From positions 1 through 64,000 of the forward strand of contig NZ_JMLV01000004.1 of assembly GCF_000686045.1 (NCBI RefSeq): a stretch of 64,000 nucleotides of DNA, read 5' to 3'. This document shows, piece by piece, positions 35,549 to 44,104 of this stretch (the first letter of the stretch is position 1; each line of letters begins with the position of its first letter). The notes under the pieces were generated by a model. It worked only from the letters and a program-made list of their open reading frames with translations. It searched no databases and was not told the origin of the DNA. The position numbers and the translations under genes are program-made. The stretch is from Fodinicurvata fenggangensis DSM 21160. Its GTDB lineage: Bacteria > Pseudomonadota > Alphaproteobacteria > Kiloniellales > DSM-21159.

Positions 35549-36510
35549 CAGGTACGCTCCACGCTGCGGCCGAAGAAGCCCTGGGGCCTGAGGATCACGA
35601 TCAGCAGGAAGATCACGAAGATGGTCGCGTTCTGCAGCTGTGTGGGCAGGATGATGGTCGAGAACTGCTGTATCAGTCCGATGGTCATGCCGCCCCAGAA
35701 GGCGCCGATCACGCTGCCGATTCCGCCCAGGACGACGCCGGCGTACATGAGCACTACGTACTCGAGTCCGACGAAGGGATGGAAGGGGTAGTTGGTGGTC
35801 AGCAGCCCGCCGGCCATGGCGGTGATCATGGTGCCGAGCGCGAAGGCGGTCCGATAGGAGCGGTCCACGTCATTACCCACGTAGATCGAGGCCTGGGGAT
35901 TGTCGGCGGCGGCCCTGAGGGATTTGCCGAGGCGCGACGTCTTGAGCACGTACCAGAGGCCGACTACAACAGCGGCGGAGATGACCGCCGATACGATCCG
36001 TGCCTTGTTCAGGAACAGCAGGACGCCATCTCCCCACAACGGCCCCAGGACCCAGGCTGAACTCGACAGCGGGGTGTCGACCGAAACCAGTTCCGGTCCG
36101 AACAGGATCATGGCGCCGTTGTGCATGACGAGGGCGATGCCGAGGGTCAGGACAAGCTGCGCGTAATGTCCCTCAGCCTCCATGCCTGTCGTGCGGATGC
36201 CGGTCACCTGGCTGATCAGGAAGCGATGGATGGCCCACCCGAACAGGTACAGCAGAGGGGCCATTGCGACCACGGCGATATAGGGACTGACCGTGTTTCC
36301 CACCAGGGCCTGGATGCCGAAGACGATCAGGAAGAAGTACACGGCGTACATGCCCAGCATCATGAAATCGCCTTGGGCGAAGTTGATGACACGCATGATG
36401 CCGAAGATCAGCGAGAGGCCGGCGCACATCAGTCCGTAGATGGCGCCAACGAAGAGACCGGCCGCCAGGGCCTGCAGCACGGTCTCGATCAGGATCTGGG
36501 TCTCAGTCAT
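35548..36510 (-). CDS. livH: Liv-type ABC permease (LivH-like)
   Basis: The 320-residue membrane protein has the LivH segments AGLFVGAIYGLMCAGLSLIFGIMRVINFAQGDFMML, TLGIALVMHNGAMILFG, GKSLRAAADNPQAS and MYAGVVLGGIGSVIGAFWGGMTIGLIQQ. Around eight helices are expected. It pairs with the permease part of the LivMG fusion. It shares one base with the fusion start, and its own start overlaps the end of the MmgE/PrpD gene. Confidence 0.9.
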
Positions 36511-37897
36511 CTGTCTTGTTGTCTCCCTGTACTGACCCGCATTGGCTTATGATGGCGGAGGAGTCCGCCTGGCCGCCCAGCTGCCTGACCCGGGTCAGGA
36601 TGTCGCTTGCGGCCGCCTGTCCCAGAACCGTCCCGGCGGCCTTCAGGAAGCGCTGTTCGATCAACTCGGCGTCGGCGAAGGCGACGTCGTCCATCTCGTG
36701 CGCGAAGCGGTGTCCGTCCCCGGACACCAGGGTCACGCGCGCGGCCTGCCGGGCCGGGAAGGCCCGGGTGAAGGCCTCATCCTCGCGGAAGCTGAGGCCG
36801 TCGATCAGGCGTGCGATCCCGGGATCGTCCAGCCGGGCGTAGTTCTCTTCCTCGATGGCGCCGCAGGCCAGCGTGGCCGCCACGCCATAGGCGATGCTCA
36901 TCTTGGCCTGCAGCGGGCGGCTGAACGGCCCCTGGGCGGTACAGCCCGGATAGTTCAGTGCGGCCTCGTAGGTATCCACCTCGACCGCGGCGATGTCCTC
37001 CGGCGACAATCCGGATTTCCGCAGCGCGGCCAGAGCCGCCTGGCAGGCCGACTGGGCAAAGTTGCAGGCGGGTACCTGCTTGTTGAAGACCGTGAGGATT
37101 TCCGCCGGCCCTTCGGGGAACAGCTGTACGCGTTCAGGAGCCTGCGTACGTCCATAGGCGGCGAAGAAGCCGGCGGGTCCCTCCAGGATGCTGGGCGAGC
37201 CCCAGGCGCCGGCCTGGGCCAGGCGCAGCGCACGCAGGGCATTACGTGCCACGAAGCCCGGATGAAAATACATCTCGTCGGCGCCGTGGCGCGGCCATTC
37301 GTTGAGACCGCCGCAGGTGTTGGCCGCCAGGGCCAGGGCGCTGCAGGTCGTCGCTTCGTCCAGGTCGAGGGCGACGGCCCCCGCCAGCGCCGCCGCGAAG
37401 GGGCCGACGAGGCCCGTGGGGCGATAGAGGCGCGCCAGTTCGGGCGTCATCACGGCGCGGCCGAGTCGGCCGCCGACCTCGTAGCCCAGGATGGCGGCGC
37501 GCAGCAGACGCTCTCCGTCGATGCGCCGGGTCTCGGCCAGGCCGAGCAGTGTGGGCCAGACCACCACGCCCAGATGGGCGATGGCGGCGGCGTGCATGTC
37601 CTCGCGCACCAGCCCGTGGCCGGCCACGCCGTTGGCGAAGGCGGCGTCCTCCAGGGATGTATGTTTGGCGGAGCCGATGATGGTGGCCCCGTCCTCGATC
37701 TCCGGGGCCAGCGCGGCGGCCTGCCGGCTCCAGGGCAGAGGGCTGGCCTCCAGCGCGCAGGCCAGGAAGTCGACGAGGCACAGCCGCGCCTTCTCGTCCA
37801 CGGCGCCTTCGAAGCGGCTGGCCTCGGCGGCAAAAGCTGCGGAAACGAGATCCTGCAGCATCGCGGGACTGGCGTCTGCGGCAGCGAGCGTCGTCAT
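36503..37897 (-). CDS. MmgE/PrpD family protein
   Basis: The 464-residue protein belongs to the PrpD/MmgE family, which includes 2-methylcitrate dehydratase and related dehydratases and isomerases. It has LCLVDFLACALEAS, the histidine/aspartate segment NGVAGHGLVREDMHAA, ILGYEVGGRLGRAV, HPGFVARNALRAL and SRPLQAKMSIAYGVAA. ATG 37897 leaves four bases to the upstream stop. The upstream alternative at 37921 overlaps that gene. It probably dehydrates or isomerises a carboxylic acid imported by the neighbouring transporter. The substrate is unknown. Confidence 0.82.
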   Translation of the reverse strand: MTTLAAADASPAMLQDLVSAAFAAEASRFEGAVDEKARLCLVDFLACALEASPLPWSRQAAALAPEIEDGATIIGSAKHTSLEDAAFANGVAGHGLVREDMHAAAIAHLGVVVWPTLLGLAETRRIDGERLLRAAILGYEVGGRLGRAVMTPELARLYRPTGLVGPFAAALAGAVALDLDEATTCSALALAANTCGGLNEWPRHGADEMYFHPGFVARNALRALRLAQAGAWGSPSILEGPAGFFAAYGRTQAPERVQLFPEGPAEILTVFNKQVPACNFAQSACQAALAALRKSGLSPEDIAAVEVDTYEAALNYPGCTAQGPFSRPLQAKMSIAYGVAATLACGAIEEENYARLDDPGIARLIDGLSFREDEAFTRAFPARQAARVTLVSGDGHRFAHEMDDVAFADAELIEQRFLKAAGTVLGQAAASDILTRVRQLGGQADSSAIISQCGSVQGDNKTDD

Positions 37898-37901
37898 CGC
37901 C

Positions 37902-38795
37902 TCAGCCCCGGATCTCGACATCGGCCCATTCCTCCATCAGGCGGGCGATGCAGGTGAAGTCGGAGTCGGCGCCGTATTTCGCCTGGGTGATCGCCAGCAT
38001 CTCGCGCACGAAGGCGCCGCCCAGCATGGGCACGCCCAGCGTCTCGGATTCGTCGATGCACATGCGCACGTCCTTGTAGGATAACCCGGTGGCAAAGCCG
38101 AAATCGAAGGTGCCCGGCAGGATGGCCTTGGGAAACTTGTCCTGGGTCGCGCTGTTGCGGCCCGAGGAGACGTTGATGGTGTCGATCATCACCTTGGGGT
38201 CGATGCCCGCCTTGACCCCCATGGCCAGCGCCTCGGAACTGAGCACTAGAGCGCCGGCGGCCAGCATGTTGTTGGCCAGCTTCAGGACCTGGGCCAGACC
38301 GGGTTTGTCTCCCACATGAAAGATCTTGCCGAAATTCTGCACGAGGGGTTCGACCCGCTCGAAGGTTGCCTGGGGGCAGGAGACCATGACTGCCAGCGTG
38401 CCGTTGGTGGCGCCCGCCACGCCGCCGCTGACCGGTGAGTCGACCCACTGCTTGCCGGCAGTTGCCAAGCCCTCCGCCACCCGTGTCGCCGTGCTCGGTC
38501 CGGTGGTGGAGACGTCGATCAGGATCTGCGCCCGTTCTCCTTTGACAATACCGTCCTTGCCCAAGGCGGTTTCCTCGACGATTGGCGGGGTGGGCAGGCT
38601 GGTCAGGACGATGTCACTGCGCTCCGCTACCTCACGGGGCGAGCCGGCGGATTCCGCCCCTTCGCCGACCAGACGGTCGATGGCCTGCTGGGAGACGTCG
38701 TGGACGACCACCTGGTAACCGGCCTTCAGAAGTCGTGTGGACATGGGGCCGCCCATACGGCCAAGTCCGATGAAACCGATGGCGTTCTGACTCAT
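37902..38795 (-). CDS. 3-hydroxyisobutyrate dehydrogenase family NAD(P)-oxidoreductase (second)
   Basis: The 297-residue protein has the Rossmann loop GFIGLGRMGGPMSTRLL, DSPVSGGVAGATNGTL and the catalytic Lys in LAQVLKLANNM. It is a paralogue of the protein at 29156. It lies between the SDR and the MmgE/PrpD gene, so it may oxidise a hydroxy acid made in the same pathway. The start is ATG 38795. Confidence 0.85.
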   Translation of the reverse strand: MSQNAIGFIGLGRMGGPMSTRLLKAGYQVVVHDVSQQAIDRLVGEGAESAGSPREVAERSDIVLTSLPTPPIVEETALGKDGIVKGERAQILIDVSTTGPSTATRVAEGLATAGKQWVDSPVSGGVAGATNGTLAVMVSCPQATFERVEPLVQNFGKIFHVGDKPGLAQVLKLANNMLAAGALVLSSEALAMGVKAGIDPKVMIDTINVSSGRNSATQDKFPKAILPGTFDFGFATGLSYKDVRMCIDESETLGVPMLGGAFVREMLAITQAKYGADSDFTCIARLMEEWADVEIRG

Positions 38796-38862
38796 ATGCT
38801 CCCCCAGATATCAGGAAAGGGTCGACATGCCCGCAATGGTGCCCCTCAGGGCCCGCTAGCGG

Positions 38863-39612
38863 TCAGGGCCCCGTGATGGTCATTCCGGCGTCCACCTTCA
38901 GGGTGATTCCCGTCACGCTGACGCTGTCGTCCGAAGCCAGATAGATGGCTGCCTTGCCAACCTCCTCTGCGGTGGTCAGGCGCTTCAGCGGCGATTTCTG
39001 CTTGCGGCTTTCCCAGCCAGCTTCGTCGATCACCGAACTGGCGCCGGGAGTCACCACGGAGCCGGGCGCAACGGCGTTCACGCGGATGCCGAAGGGCCCC
39101 AACTCGCCGGCCTGCTGGCGCGTCAGGGCGTCCATGCCGCCCTTGATCGAGGTATAGACCGAGGCATTGGGAATCATCATGGAAACGGCGATGGACGACA
39201 GGTTGATGATGCTGCCACCGCCACTGGCCTTCAGGTGCGGCGTGGCCGCCTGGAACGACCAGAAGACGCCCTTCAGGCCGATGTCGATCATGCTATCGAT
39301 GATTTCGGGATCGAATGTCTCAAGCGGCGAATAGTGAAAGCGGACCGCATTGTTCACCAGGATATCAAGGCCGCCGGCCTCGTTGGCGAAGCGATCAATC
39401 GCGGCAAAAACCTGCTCGCGCGAGGACACGTCGCAGCGTGCGGTGACGACGTCGAGGTCCCCGGCGGCCTGTTGGGCCTCTGCCAGAAGATCCTCGTTGA
39501 TGTCGAGAATGCAAACCTTGGCGCCCTCACTCGCAAAGGCAAAGGCGATGGCGCGGCCGAGCCCGCCGGCCGCACCCGTAACGACGGCCCGTTTTCCGGA
39601 TAAACGTCCCAT
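38863..39612 (-). CDS. Short-chain dehydrogenase/reductase
   Basis: The 249-residue classic SDR has the NAD(P) loop TGAAGGLGRAIAFAFA with ILDIN after strand 2 (an Asp that favours NAD), the DILVNNAV segment, and the catalytic Ser-Tyr-Lys in INLSSIAV and VYTSIKGGMDAL. It oxidises or reduces an alcohol/ketone. It is the first gene of the catabolic operon (transcribed right to left), and its upstream gap carries the palindrome at 39667-39679. Confidence 0.9.
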   Translation of the reverse strand: MGRLSGKRAVVTGAAGGLGRAIAFAFASEGAKVCILDINEDLLAEAQQAAGDLDVVTARCDVSSREQVFAAIDRFANEAGGLDILVNNAVRFHYSPLETFDPEIIDSMIDIGLKGVFWSFQAATPHLKASGGGSIINLSSIAVSMMIPNASVYTSIKGGMDALTRQQAGELGPFGIRVNAVAPGSVVTPGASSVIDEAGWESRKQKSPLKRLTTAEEVGKAAIYLASDDSVSVTGITLKVDAGMTITGP

Positions 39613-39666
39613 TTGTCCTCCCTGTCTTGCCTGGCGGCAAGCTTCGTTACCTTGTTAGCAGGTATT

Positions 39667-39679
39667 ATTGTTAGACAAT
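39667..39679. promoter_or_regulatory. Candidate GntR operator upstream of the catabolic operon
   Basis: ATTGTTAGACAAT is an almost perfect inverted repeat (ATTGT-N3-ACAAT), 55 bases upstream of the SDR start. Just before it is another TTGTTAG half-element (39652-39658). It resembles the element at 31275 and FCD-GntR sites. The link to the nearby GntR protein is inferred. Confidence 0.55.
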
Positions 39680-39774
39680 ATCACACGCAAACAGTCTTTC
39701 AATAGACAAAATGGTTGCTTGTTCCGAGCCGGAAAACATCGGTGTCATAGAGAAAGAGAGGAGGGAGGAGCGCG

Positions 39775-39972
39775 CTAGCCGCGCAGGCGATGCAGGCGCT
39801 TTTCAAACTCCGCCGCGTTGATCTCGCCGCGATCGAGGCGGGCGCGCAGGAGCGTTTCGGCTTGAGCATGCGTGGCTGGCCGGCCGCCGAGGATGAAGCC
39901 GAAGGCGCGCAGGATCAGCACTGCACCCAGCAGCTGAACGCCGATGTAGAGCAGCGTTATCACCAGTGCCAT
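39775..39972 (-). CDS. Small SHOCT-domain membrane protein
   Basis: The 65-residue protein has one membrane helix (LVITLLYIGVQLLGAVLILRAF) followed by a short C-terminal SHOCT helix-turn (LLRARLDRGEINAAEFEKRLHRL). SHOCT domains mediate protein contacts and have no defined enzymatic role. The gene stands alone between the SDR and ExoD genes. Function unknown. Confidence 0.7.
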   Translation of the reverse strand: MALVITLLYIGVQLLGAVLILRAFGFILGGRPATHAQAETLLRARLDRGEINAAEFEKRLHRLRG

Positions 39973-40087
39973 GATCCAGTCATCTCTGCTGTCTGACCCT
40001 TTGAAAGGGACGAATAGGCGAATCTGCCACAGAGCAGGCGCTGCACACTAGTCCGGCGAAAGAGGACGCGGGGCGCGATTCAGCTAC

Positions 40088-40681
40088 CTACAGCACCCCG
40101 GTGACCAGGGCGAGGCCGCCGCCCAGAGCTATGGCCAGGCCAACCAGCGCGATGGCGCCGTCCTGCAGGATGACGGAGAGGCCGAAGGCGCCGATGGCGA
40201 GCCAGACGATGACGGCGGCGAAGGGCACGACCTCCAGCGGTGGAACGGTGAGCGCCACCAGGATGCAACAAAGCGCCGCCACTTTCAGGCCCGGCCCGCT
40301 GATCAGGTGGGTCAGGCGGGGCCGGGCGATGGCGTCGACCCGGCGGGCCATGGGGCGCAGGCGTTCCAGGAAAGCGGACAACTTCTCCTGCTCCACCGAA
40401 CGGCGCAGGATGAAATTCGGCAACCAGAGGTGCTTCTGATTCACCAGCAGTTGCCCGGCAACGGCGATGGTGCAGAAGGCAAACAGCGTCGGCACGCCGG
40501 GGATGCCGCCCAGGGGCGACATGGCGATCAGCGCGATCAGCAGCAGCAAGGGCCCGAAGGAGCGGTAGCCCACCGCGTCCATAAGCTCGTCCACGGAGAC
40601 CTGCTGCGCAGAGCCGCTACCGGCTGTCTCCATGCGTTCGAGCATCTCCTGCAGGCTGCTAGGCTGGCTGTTCGCGGGCAT
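40088..40681 (-). CDS. ExoD family membrane protein
   Basis: The 197-residue protein matches the ExoD family linked to exopolysaccharide production in Rhizobium. It has a cytoplasmic N-terminal helix, then LLLLIALIAMSPLGGIPGVPTLFAFCTIAVAGQLL and further hydrophobic segments (VAALCCILVALTVPPLEVVPFAAVIVWLAI, AIALVGLAIALGGGLALV). About five helices are predicted by eye. The start 40681 was chosen because the upstream part to 40810 is charged and repetitive. Its exact role is not known. Confidence 0.7.
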   Translation of the reverse strand: MPANSQPSSLQEMLERMETAGSGSAQQVSVDELMDAVGYRSFGPLLLLIALIAMSPLGGIPGVPTLFAFCTIAVAGQLLVNQKHLWLPNFILRRSVEQEKLSAFLERLRPMARRVDAIARPRLTHLISGPGLKVAALCCILVALTVPPLEVVPFAAVIVWLAIGAFGLSVILQDGAIALVGLAIALGGGLALVTGVL

Positions 40682-40831
40682 GACAGAGTCCAGGACGGGG
40701 TGGAACACCTCCGCGGAACCTATCGGGGCCGCTTTTGCCGGGCAAGAGGGACGGCGGTTCCGGCACTTGTGCAGATGTCGTGGCGCTCCAGATTCAGGAG
40801 TCTGGCGCATTCATGCAGGAAAGGACCTGTC

Positions 40832-41209
40832 ATGCCCGTACGTCTACCCATCATGGCCGCCGTTGTGGCCTTCGCCCTCACTGCCTTCACGGCCCTGTCC
40901 GCCCTGGCCCATCACGGCTGGAGCTGGGCGGAGGAGGAGAATTCCGAGCTCACCGGCGTGGTCGAAAGCACCAGCCTGGGCAACCCCCACGGCACCGTTA
41001 CCCTGATGGTCGACGGCGCGGCCTGGGAGATCGAGGTCGGCCAGCCTTGGCGCAACGAACGCGCGGGTTTGAGCGAAGAGAACCTGTCCAAGGGCACCGA
41101 GATCACCGTCCAGGGCCACCGCTCCAGGGCTGCCAACGAGCGGCGGCTCAAGGCCGAACGCGTGATCATCGATGGCAAGCTGCACGATCTCTATCCCGGC
41201 CGCGACTGA
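40832..41209 (+). CDS. DUF6152-like small exported protein
   Basis: The 125-residue protein begins with a signal peptide (MPVRLPIMAAVVAFALTAFT, cleavage after SALA-HHG) and has the family segments HHGWSWAEEENSELTGVVES, NPHGTVTLMVDGAAWEIEVGQP and a beta-rich rest ending LYPGRD. It is likely periplasmic. The ribosome site AGGAAAGGA precedes ATG 40832. It is 30 bases upstream of the interrupted membrane-protein gene and probably cotranscribed. Function unknown. Confidence 0.65.
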   Translation: MPVRLPIMAAVVAFALTAFTALSALAHHGWSWAEEENSELTGVVESTSLGNPHGTVTLMVDGAAWEIEVGQPWRNERAGLSEENLSKGTEITVQGHRSRAANERRLKAERVIIDGKLHDLYPGRD

Positions 41210-41239
41210 CGGCGGGCCGTCCTTGCGCCGGGGCCCGTC

Positions 41240-41716
41240 GTGCTGACCACGTTGCTCGAACTGCTGCGCGACAGCGGCCCCGCCGTCTTCCTGCGCGGCG
41301 GGCGGTGGAGCTATGGGCTGGTCAACGGCGCCCACATTCTGGGCTTGGCCCTGCTGGTGGGCGCGATCCTGCCACTGGACCTGCGCCTGGCCGGACTGTG
41401 GCGCAGCGAACCGGCGGAGCGCCTGACGCGCGTGCTGTTGCCGGTGGCGATGACCGGCCTGGCTATGGCCGTAGCGACGGGCCTGCTGCTGTTTTCGGTG
41501 CGCCCCTTCGAATACCTGACCAACCCCTTCTTTCCGGCCAAACTGGCCCTGGTGGCGCTGGCCGTCGCCAACGCCCTCTGGCTGCGCCTTTCGCCCGCCT
41601 GGCGAGCCCTGCACGAAAACGGCCGCGTGCCCTGTCGCCTGGCCGCGGCCGGCGTGGTCTAGCTCCTCCTCTGGATCGCCGCCCTGTTCTGCGGCCGCCT
41701 GATCGCGTTCGTATAA
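41240..41716 (+). pseudogene. Small membrane protein gene interrupted by an in-frame TAG
   Basis: The frame from GTG 41240 encodes a four-helix-type membrane protein (ALLVGAILPLDLRLAGL, AMTGLAMAVATGLLLFSV, LALVALAVANALWLRL). It stops at TAG 41660-41662, after 140 residues. If the TAG is read through, the frame goes on LLLWIAALFCGRLIAFV and ends at TAA 41714-41716. That tail is a typical hydrophobic last helix for this type. A single substitution, for example TCG, TGG or CAG to TAG, explains it. The gene follows the DUF6152-like gene. Either the last helix is lost or the base is wrong. Confidence 0.65.
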
Positions 41717-41785
41717 TATGCAATTGAAATTTTATGTATTTTTGGGAATAGCACCTTATAGTTGCTCCAGAATTCTTATGGAAAG

Positions 41786-41802
41786 TTATCATAAAGTGAT
41801 AA
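41786..41802. promoter_or_regulatory. Palindromic operator upstream of the TumE/TumA pair
   Basis: TTATCA, spacer TAAAG, TGATAA is a perfect inverted repeat ending seven bases before the GTG start of the toxin gene, inside an AT-rich promoter stretch (41718-41808). TumA, the helix-turn-helix partner, would be the obvious ligand for autoregulation. Confidence 0.55.
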
Positions 41803-41808
41803 TATAAA

Positions 41809-42165
41809 GTGACGATAGAGCATGATTCCACACTGGATACACTTCTGGAGCTTGATGGAACGGTTTTTGTTTTAGACCCGGAGGGTATCTATAAGGTTCG
41901 CTTCAGAGTGACCCGTATTCGACCGGGTCCGGAGAAGCCGCATGGTCTGGATTATTCCCTCACGCTTCACGGTAAGAATGGGGAAAGGATTGCCGGCTTC
42001 GACAACGCCCACCCTGTCGAACGGCAAAAGCGAGGAGAGCCAATGGATCACCGCCATCGGTTCAGGACCGTCAGACCGTATGAGTACCAGGATGCGGCCA
42101 CGCTTCTGGAGGATTTCTGGGTGCTGGTAGACTCCGTGCTCAAGGAGGAAGGAGTGTTGTCATGA
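41809..42165 (+). CDS. TumE family toxin-like protein
   Basis: The 118-residue protein matches the TumE (DUF6516) toxin family: VRFRVTRIRPGPEKPHGLDYSLTLH, GKNGERIAGFDNAHPV and HRHRFRTVRPYEY..DAATLLEDFWVLVDSVL. It starts at GTG 41809, and its stop overlaps the antitoxin start (ATGA at 42162-42165). In the known TumE-TumA system the first gene is the toxin. Its target is not established here. Base composition is less GC-rich than the neighbours in the upstream region, fitting a mobile module. Confidence 0.8.
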   Translation: MTIEHDSTLDTLLELDGTVFVLDPEGIYKVRFRVTRIRPGPEKPHGLDYSLTLHGKNGERIAGFDNAHPVERQKRGEPMDHRHRFRTVRPYEYQDAATLLEDFWVLVDSVLKEEGVLS

Positions 42166-42536
42166 CGACGTTAAGGATCGGTATCGCCAGCTATGAGGAA
42201 ATGAAGGCGCGGAGTTTGGCGATTGCGCGCGGCGAGGTGAAGCCCGGGCCCGAGGAACCGAAGGTGTGGTTCACCTCCACGGAGTCCTTCGCGAAGCTGC
42301 TGTCGTCGGGCAACAGGGACCTGCTGAAGATCATTGCCGAGACGTCTCCTGGCTCGCTCGAAGAGCTATCGGTGCTAACGGGGCGGGCCAAATCCAACCT
42401 GTCCCGAACACTCAAGACACTGGAGGGCTATGGCCTGATCCGGATAGAGCGTGGTCCAAGAGGGCGTGTCATGCCGCGCGTTACGGCGGACAGGCTGGAG
42501 TTGGACCTGCCATTGGTCGAGAAGGAGGCGGGGTGA
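42162..42536 (+). CDS. TumA-type antitoxin (HVO_A0114 family DNA-binding protein)
   Basis: The 124-residue protein has a winged helix-turn-helix: SFAKLLSSGNRDLLKIIAETSPGSLEELSVLTGRAKSNLSRTLKTLEGYGLIRIERGPRG. The N-terminal IGIASYEEMKARSLAIARGE is typical of the HVO_A0114 family, the usual partner of TumE. It is coupled to the toxin (ATGA overlap) and shares a base with the next gene. It likely binds the operator at 41786-41802. Confidence 0.82.
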   Translation: MTTLRIGIASYEEMKARSLAIARGEVKPGPEEPKVWFTSTESFAKLLSSGNRDLLKIIAETSPGSLEELSVLTGRAKSNLSRTLKTLEGYGLIRIERGPRGRVMPRVTADRLELDLPLVEKEAG

Positions 42537-42763
42537 TGCCTGCTGCGGAGGCATTCCAGCGCTTTTCCACACTGAGCTGTCCGCTGTGTGGGCATGCGTC
42601 GCGCGATGAGATGCCGACCGACGCCTGTCAGTACTTCTATGACTGCAAGGGTTGCGGCGCCGTGCTGAAGCCCCTGCCGGGGGACTGCTGCGTCTACTGC
42701 TCCTACGGCGATGTGAAATGCCCGCCAGTGCAGCTTGGCGACGGCTGCTGTCAGGACTCCTGA
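42536..42763 (+). CDS. GDCCVxC domain-containing protein
   Basis: The 75-residue cysteine-rich protein has two CxxC-type pairs (CPLCGHA, CKGCG) and the family hallmark GDCCVYCSYG with CPP after it. Some family members have selenocysteine at the middle cysteine; here the codons are ordinary Cys, and no in-frame TGA is read. It probably binds metal. The start shares a base with the antitoxin stop, so it may be cotranscribed with the toxin pair, although that neighbourhood may be fortuitous. Function unknown. Confidence 0.8.
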   Translation: MPAAEAFQRFSTLSCPLCGHASRDEMPTDACQYFYDCKGCGAVLKPLPGDCCVYCSYGDVKCPPVQLGDGCCQDS

Positions 42764-42859
42764 GATCACTTTGACATCAGGCGGACAGGTGGGCCAACTT
42801 GCTCACTGGGCAGGAAATGCGCAAGGTTGTAGACTCTTCCGGACAGCAAGGAGGAGACG

Positions 42860-43246
42860 ATGACGTTCAGCAATCCAGAGGGTATGGCGGCGCCGCTTGC
42901 GCATTATTCCCACGTGGCCGAGGTGCCGGCCGGCGCGCGCTGGCTGGTGATTTCCGGCCAGGTGGGCGTGCGACCCGACGGCAGCATTGCCGAGGGCATC
43001 ACGGAGCAGAGCGAGTGGACCTGGAGCAACCTTGTAACCTGTCTGCAGGCGGCCGGCATGGGTGTAACGGACATCGTCAAGATCGGTCATTTCCTGGTCC
43101 ATCCGGCGGATTTTCCCGCCTATGCCGAGGTGCGCAGCGGCTATCTGGGCGACCACAAGCCGGCCTCGACCCTGCTCTATGTGCAGGGCCTGGTGAAACC
43201 GGAGCTGAGGGTCGAGGTGGAGGTCACCGCGGCCCGGGCGGACTGA
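42860..43246 (+). CDS. RidA family protein
   Basis: The 128-residue protein has the RidA/YjgF/YER057c/UK114 fold: WLVISGQVGVRPDGSIAEGITEQSEWTWSNL, AAGMGVTDIVKIGHFLVHPADFPAY and a last strand ELRVEVEVTAARA. RidA proteins hydrolyse reactive enamines or imines. The conserved active-site arginine in the RPAR-type segment is replaced here by KPASTLLYVQGL, so deaminase activity is doubtful and a different ligand is possible. It starts 96 bases after the GDCCVxC gene with a GGAGGAGA ribosome site. Confidence 0.78.
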   Translation: MTFSNPEGMAAPLAHYSHVAEVPAGARWLVISGQVGVRPDGSIAEGITEQSEWTWSNLVTCLQAAGMGVTDIVKIGHFLVHPADFPAYAEVRSGYLGDHKPASTLLYVQGLVKPELRVEVEVTAARAD

Positions 43247-43271
43247 ACGGCAGAGGCAGGGGAGACGCGGC

Positions 43272-43673
43272 ATGAGCAAGGCGGAGATCCAGACTCAACC
43301 CATCCATCTGGGCCGCGGCGGGACGGCCTCGCTGGAGCCGGCCTTTACCGGCGAAATGCAGTGGTACGCGGACTACATCGAGCGACATGCAGCCGATGGC
43401 GCTGAGGGGCGCCTGGTGGCATTGCACAGTTTCACCGAGCCTTGGAGCAGTTGGGAAGTGCATCCCAACGGCAGCGAGGTGGTGCTCTGCATCAGCGGCA
43501 CGATGACCCTGCATCAGGAAGCCCCCGACGGCAGTCTTTCCAGCGTGACGCTGAACGCCGGCGACTACGCCATCAACGCGCCCGGCGTCTGGCACACCGC
43601 CGATGTGGAGGCGGAGGCCACGGCGCTATTCATCACACCTGGCCTGGGCACGGAGCACCGGCCGCGGAGGTAG
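43272..43673 (+). CDS. Cupin-fold protein
   Basis: The 133-residue protein has a cupin core: SSWEVHPNGSEVVLCISGTMTLHQE and DGSLSSVTLNAGDYAINAPGVWHTADVE, with His residues at the metal sites. It is small and likely a single-domain cupin. It follows the RidA gene by 25 bases and precedes a DUF488 gene by seven, so the three may form an operon. No substrate can be inferred. Confidence 0.75.
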   Translation: MSKAEIQTQPIHLGRGGTASLEPAFTGEMQWYADYIERHAADGAEGRLVALHSFTEPWSSWEVHPNGSEVVLCISGTMTLHQEAPDGSLSSVTLNAGDYAINAPGVWHTADVEAEATALFITPGLGTEHRPRR

Positions 43674-43680
43674 GGTCGGC

Positions 43681-44046
43681 ATGACCCTCTCCATTCGCCT
43701 GAAGCGCGCCCAGGACGATCCGGCCGACAATGACGGCACGCGGGTGCTGGTGGATCGCGTCTGGCCGCGCGGCATCTCGAAGGACAGGCTGAAGCTGGAT
43801 CGCTGGCTGAAGGAGGTGGCGCCCAGCAAGGAACTGCGCCAGTGGTTCGGGCACGATCCCGAGAAGTGGGCGGAGATGCAGCGCCGCTATCGCGCCGAAC
43901 TGGAAGGCGGCGAACAGCGCCAGGCCTTCGAGGAACTGAAGGAGCTGGCCCGCCAGGGGCGCGTCACGCTGGTCTTCGCCGCCCGTGAGCGCGCGCACAA
44001 CCAGGCGGTCATCCTGAAGCAGCTGCTGGAAGAAGAGCGTGCTTAG
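43681..44046 (+). CDS. DUF488 family protein (YeaO-like)
   Basis: The 121-residue protein has the DUF488 signature: VLVDRVWPRGISKDRLKLDRWLKEVAPSKELRQWFGHDPEKWAEMQRRYRAEL, then VTLVFAARERAHNQAVIL. ATG 43681 is preferred over a frame from 43603, which overlaps the cupin gene. Function is unknown. It ends the small operon and is convergent with the quinone reductase gene (58-base gap). Confidence 0.85.
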   Translation: MTLSIRLKRAQDDPADNDGTRVLVDRVWPRGISKDRLKLDRWLKEVAPSKELRQWFGHDPEKWAEMQRRYRAELEGGEQRQAFEELKELARQGRVTLVFAARERAHNQAVILKQLLEEERA

Positions 44047-44104
44047 AGTGGGGTCGAATGACTCAACGAATCGCAGAAAAGTTCCCGGTTGTTCATGATT
44101 GTCC

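Noticed and set aside
36542-37957. 471-codon plus-strand frame opposite MmgE/PrpD
   Set aside because: It is antisense to a gene with family motifs and shows no domain.
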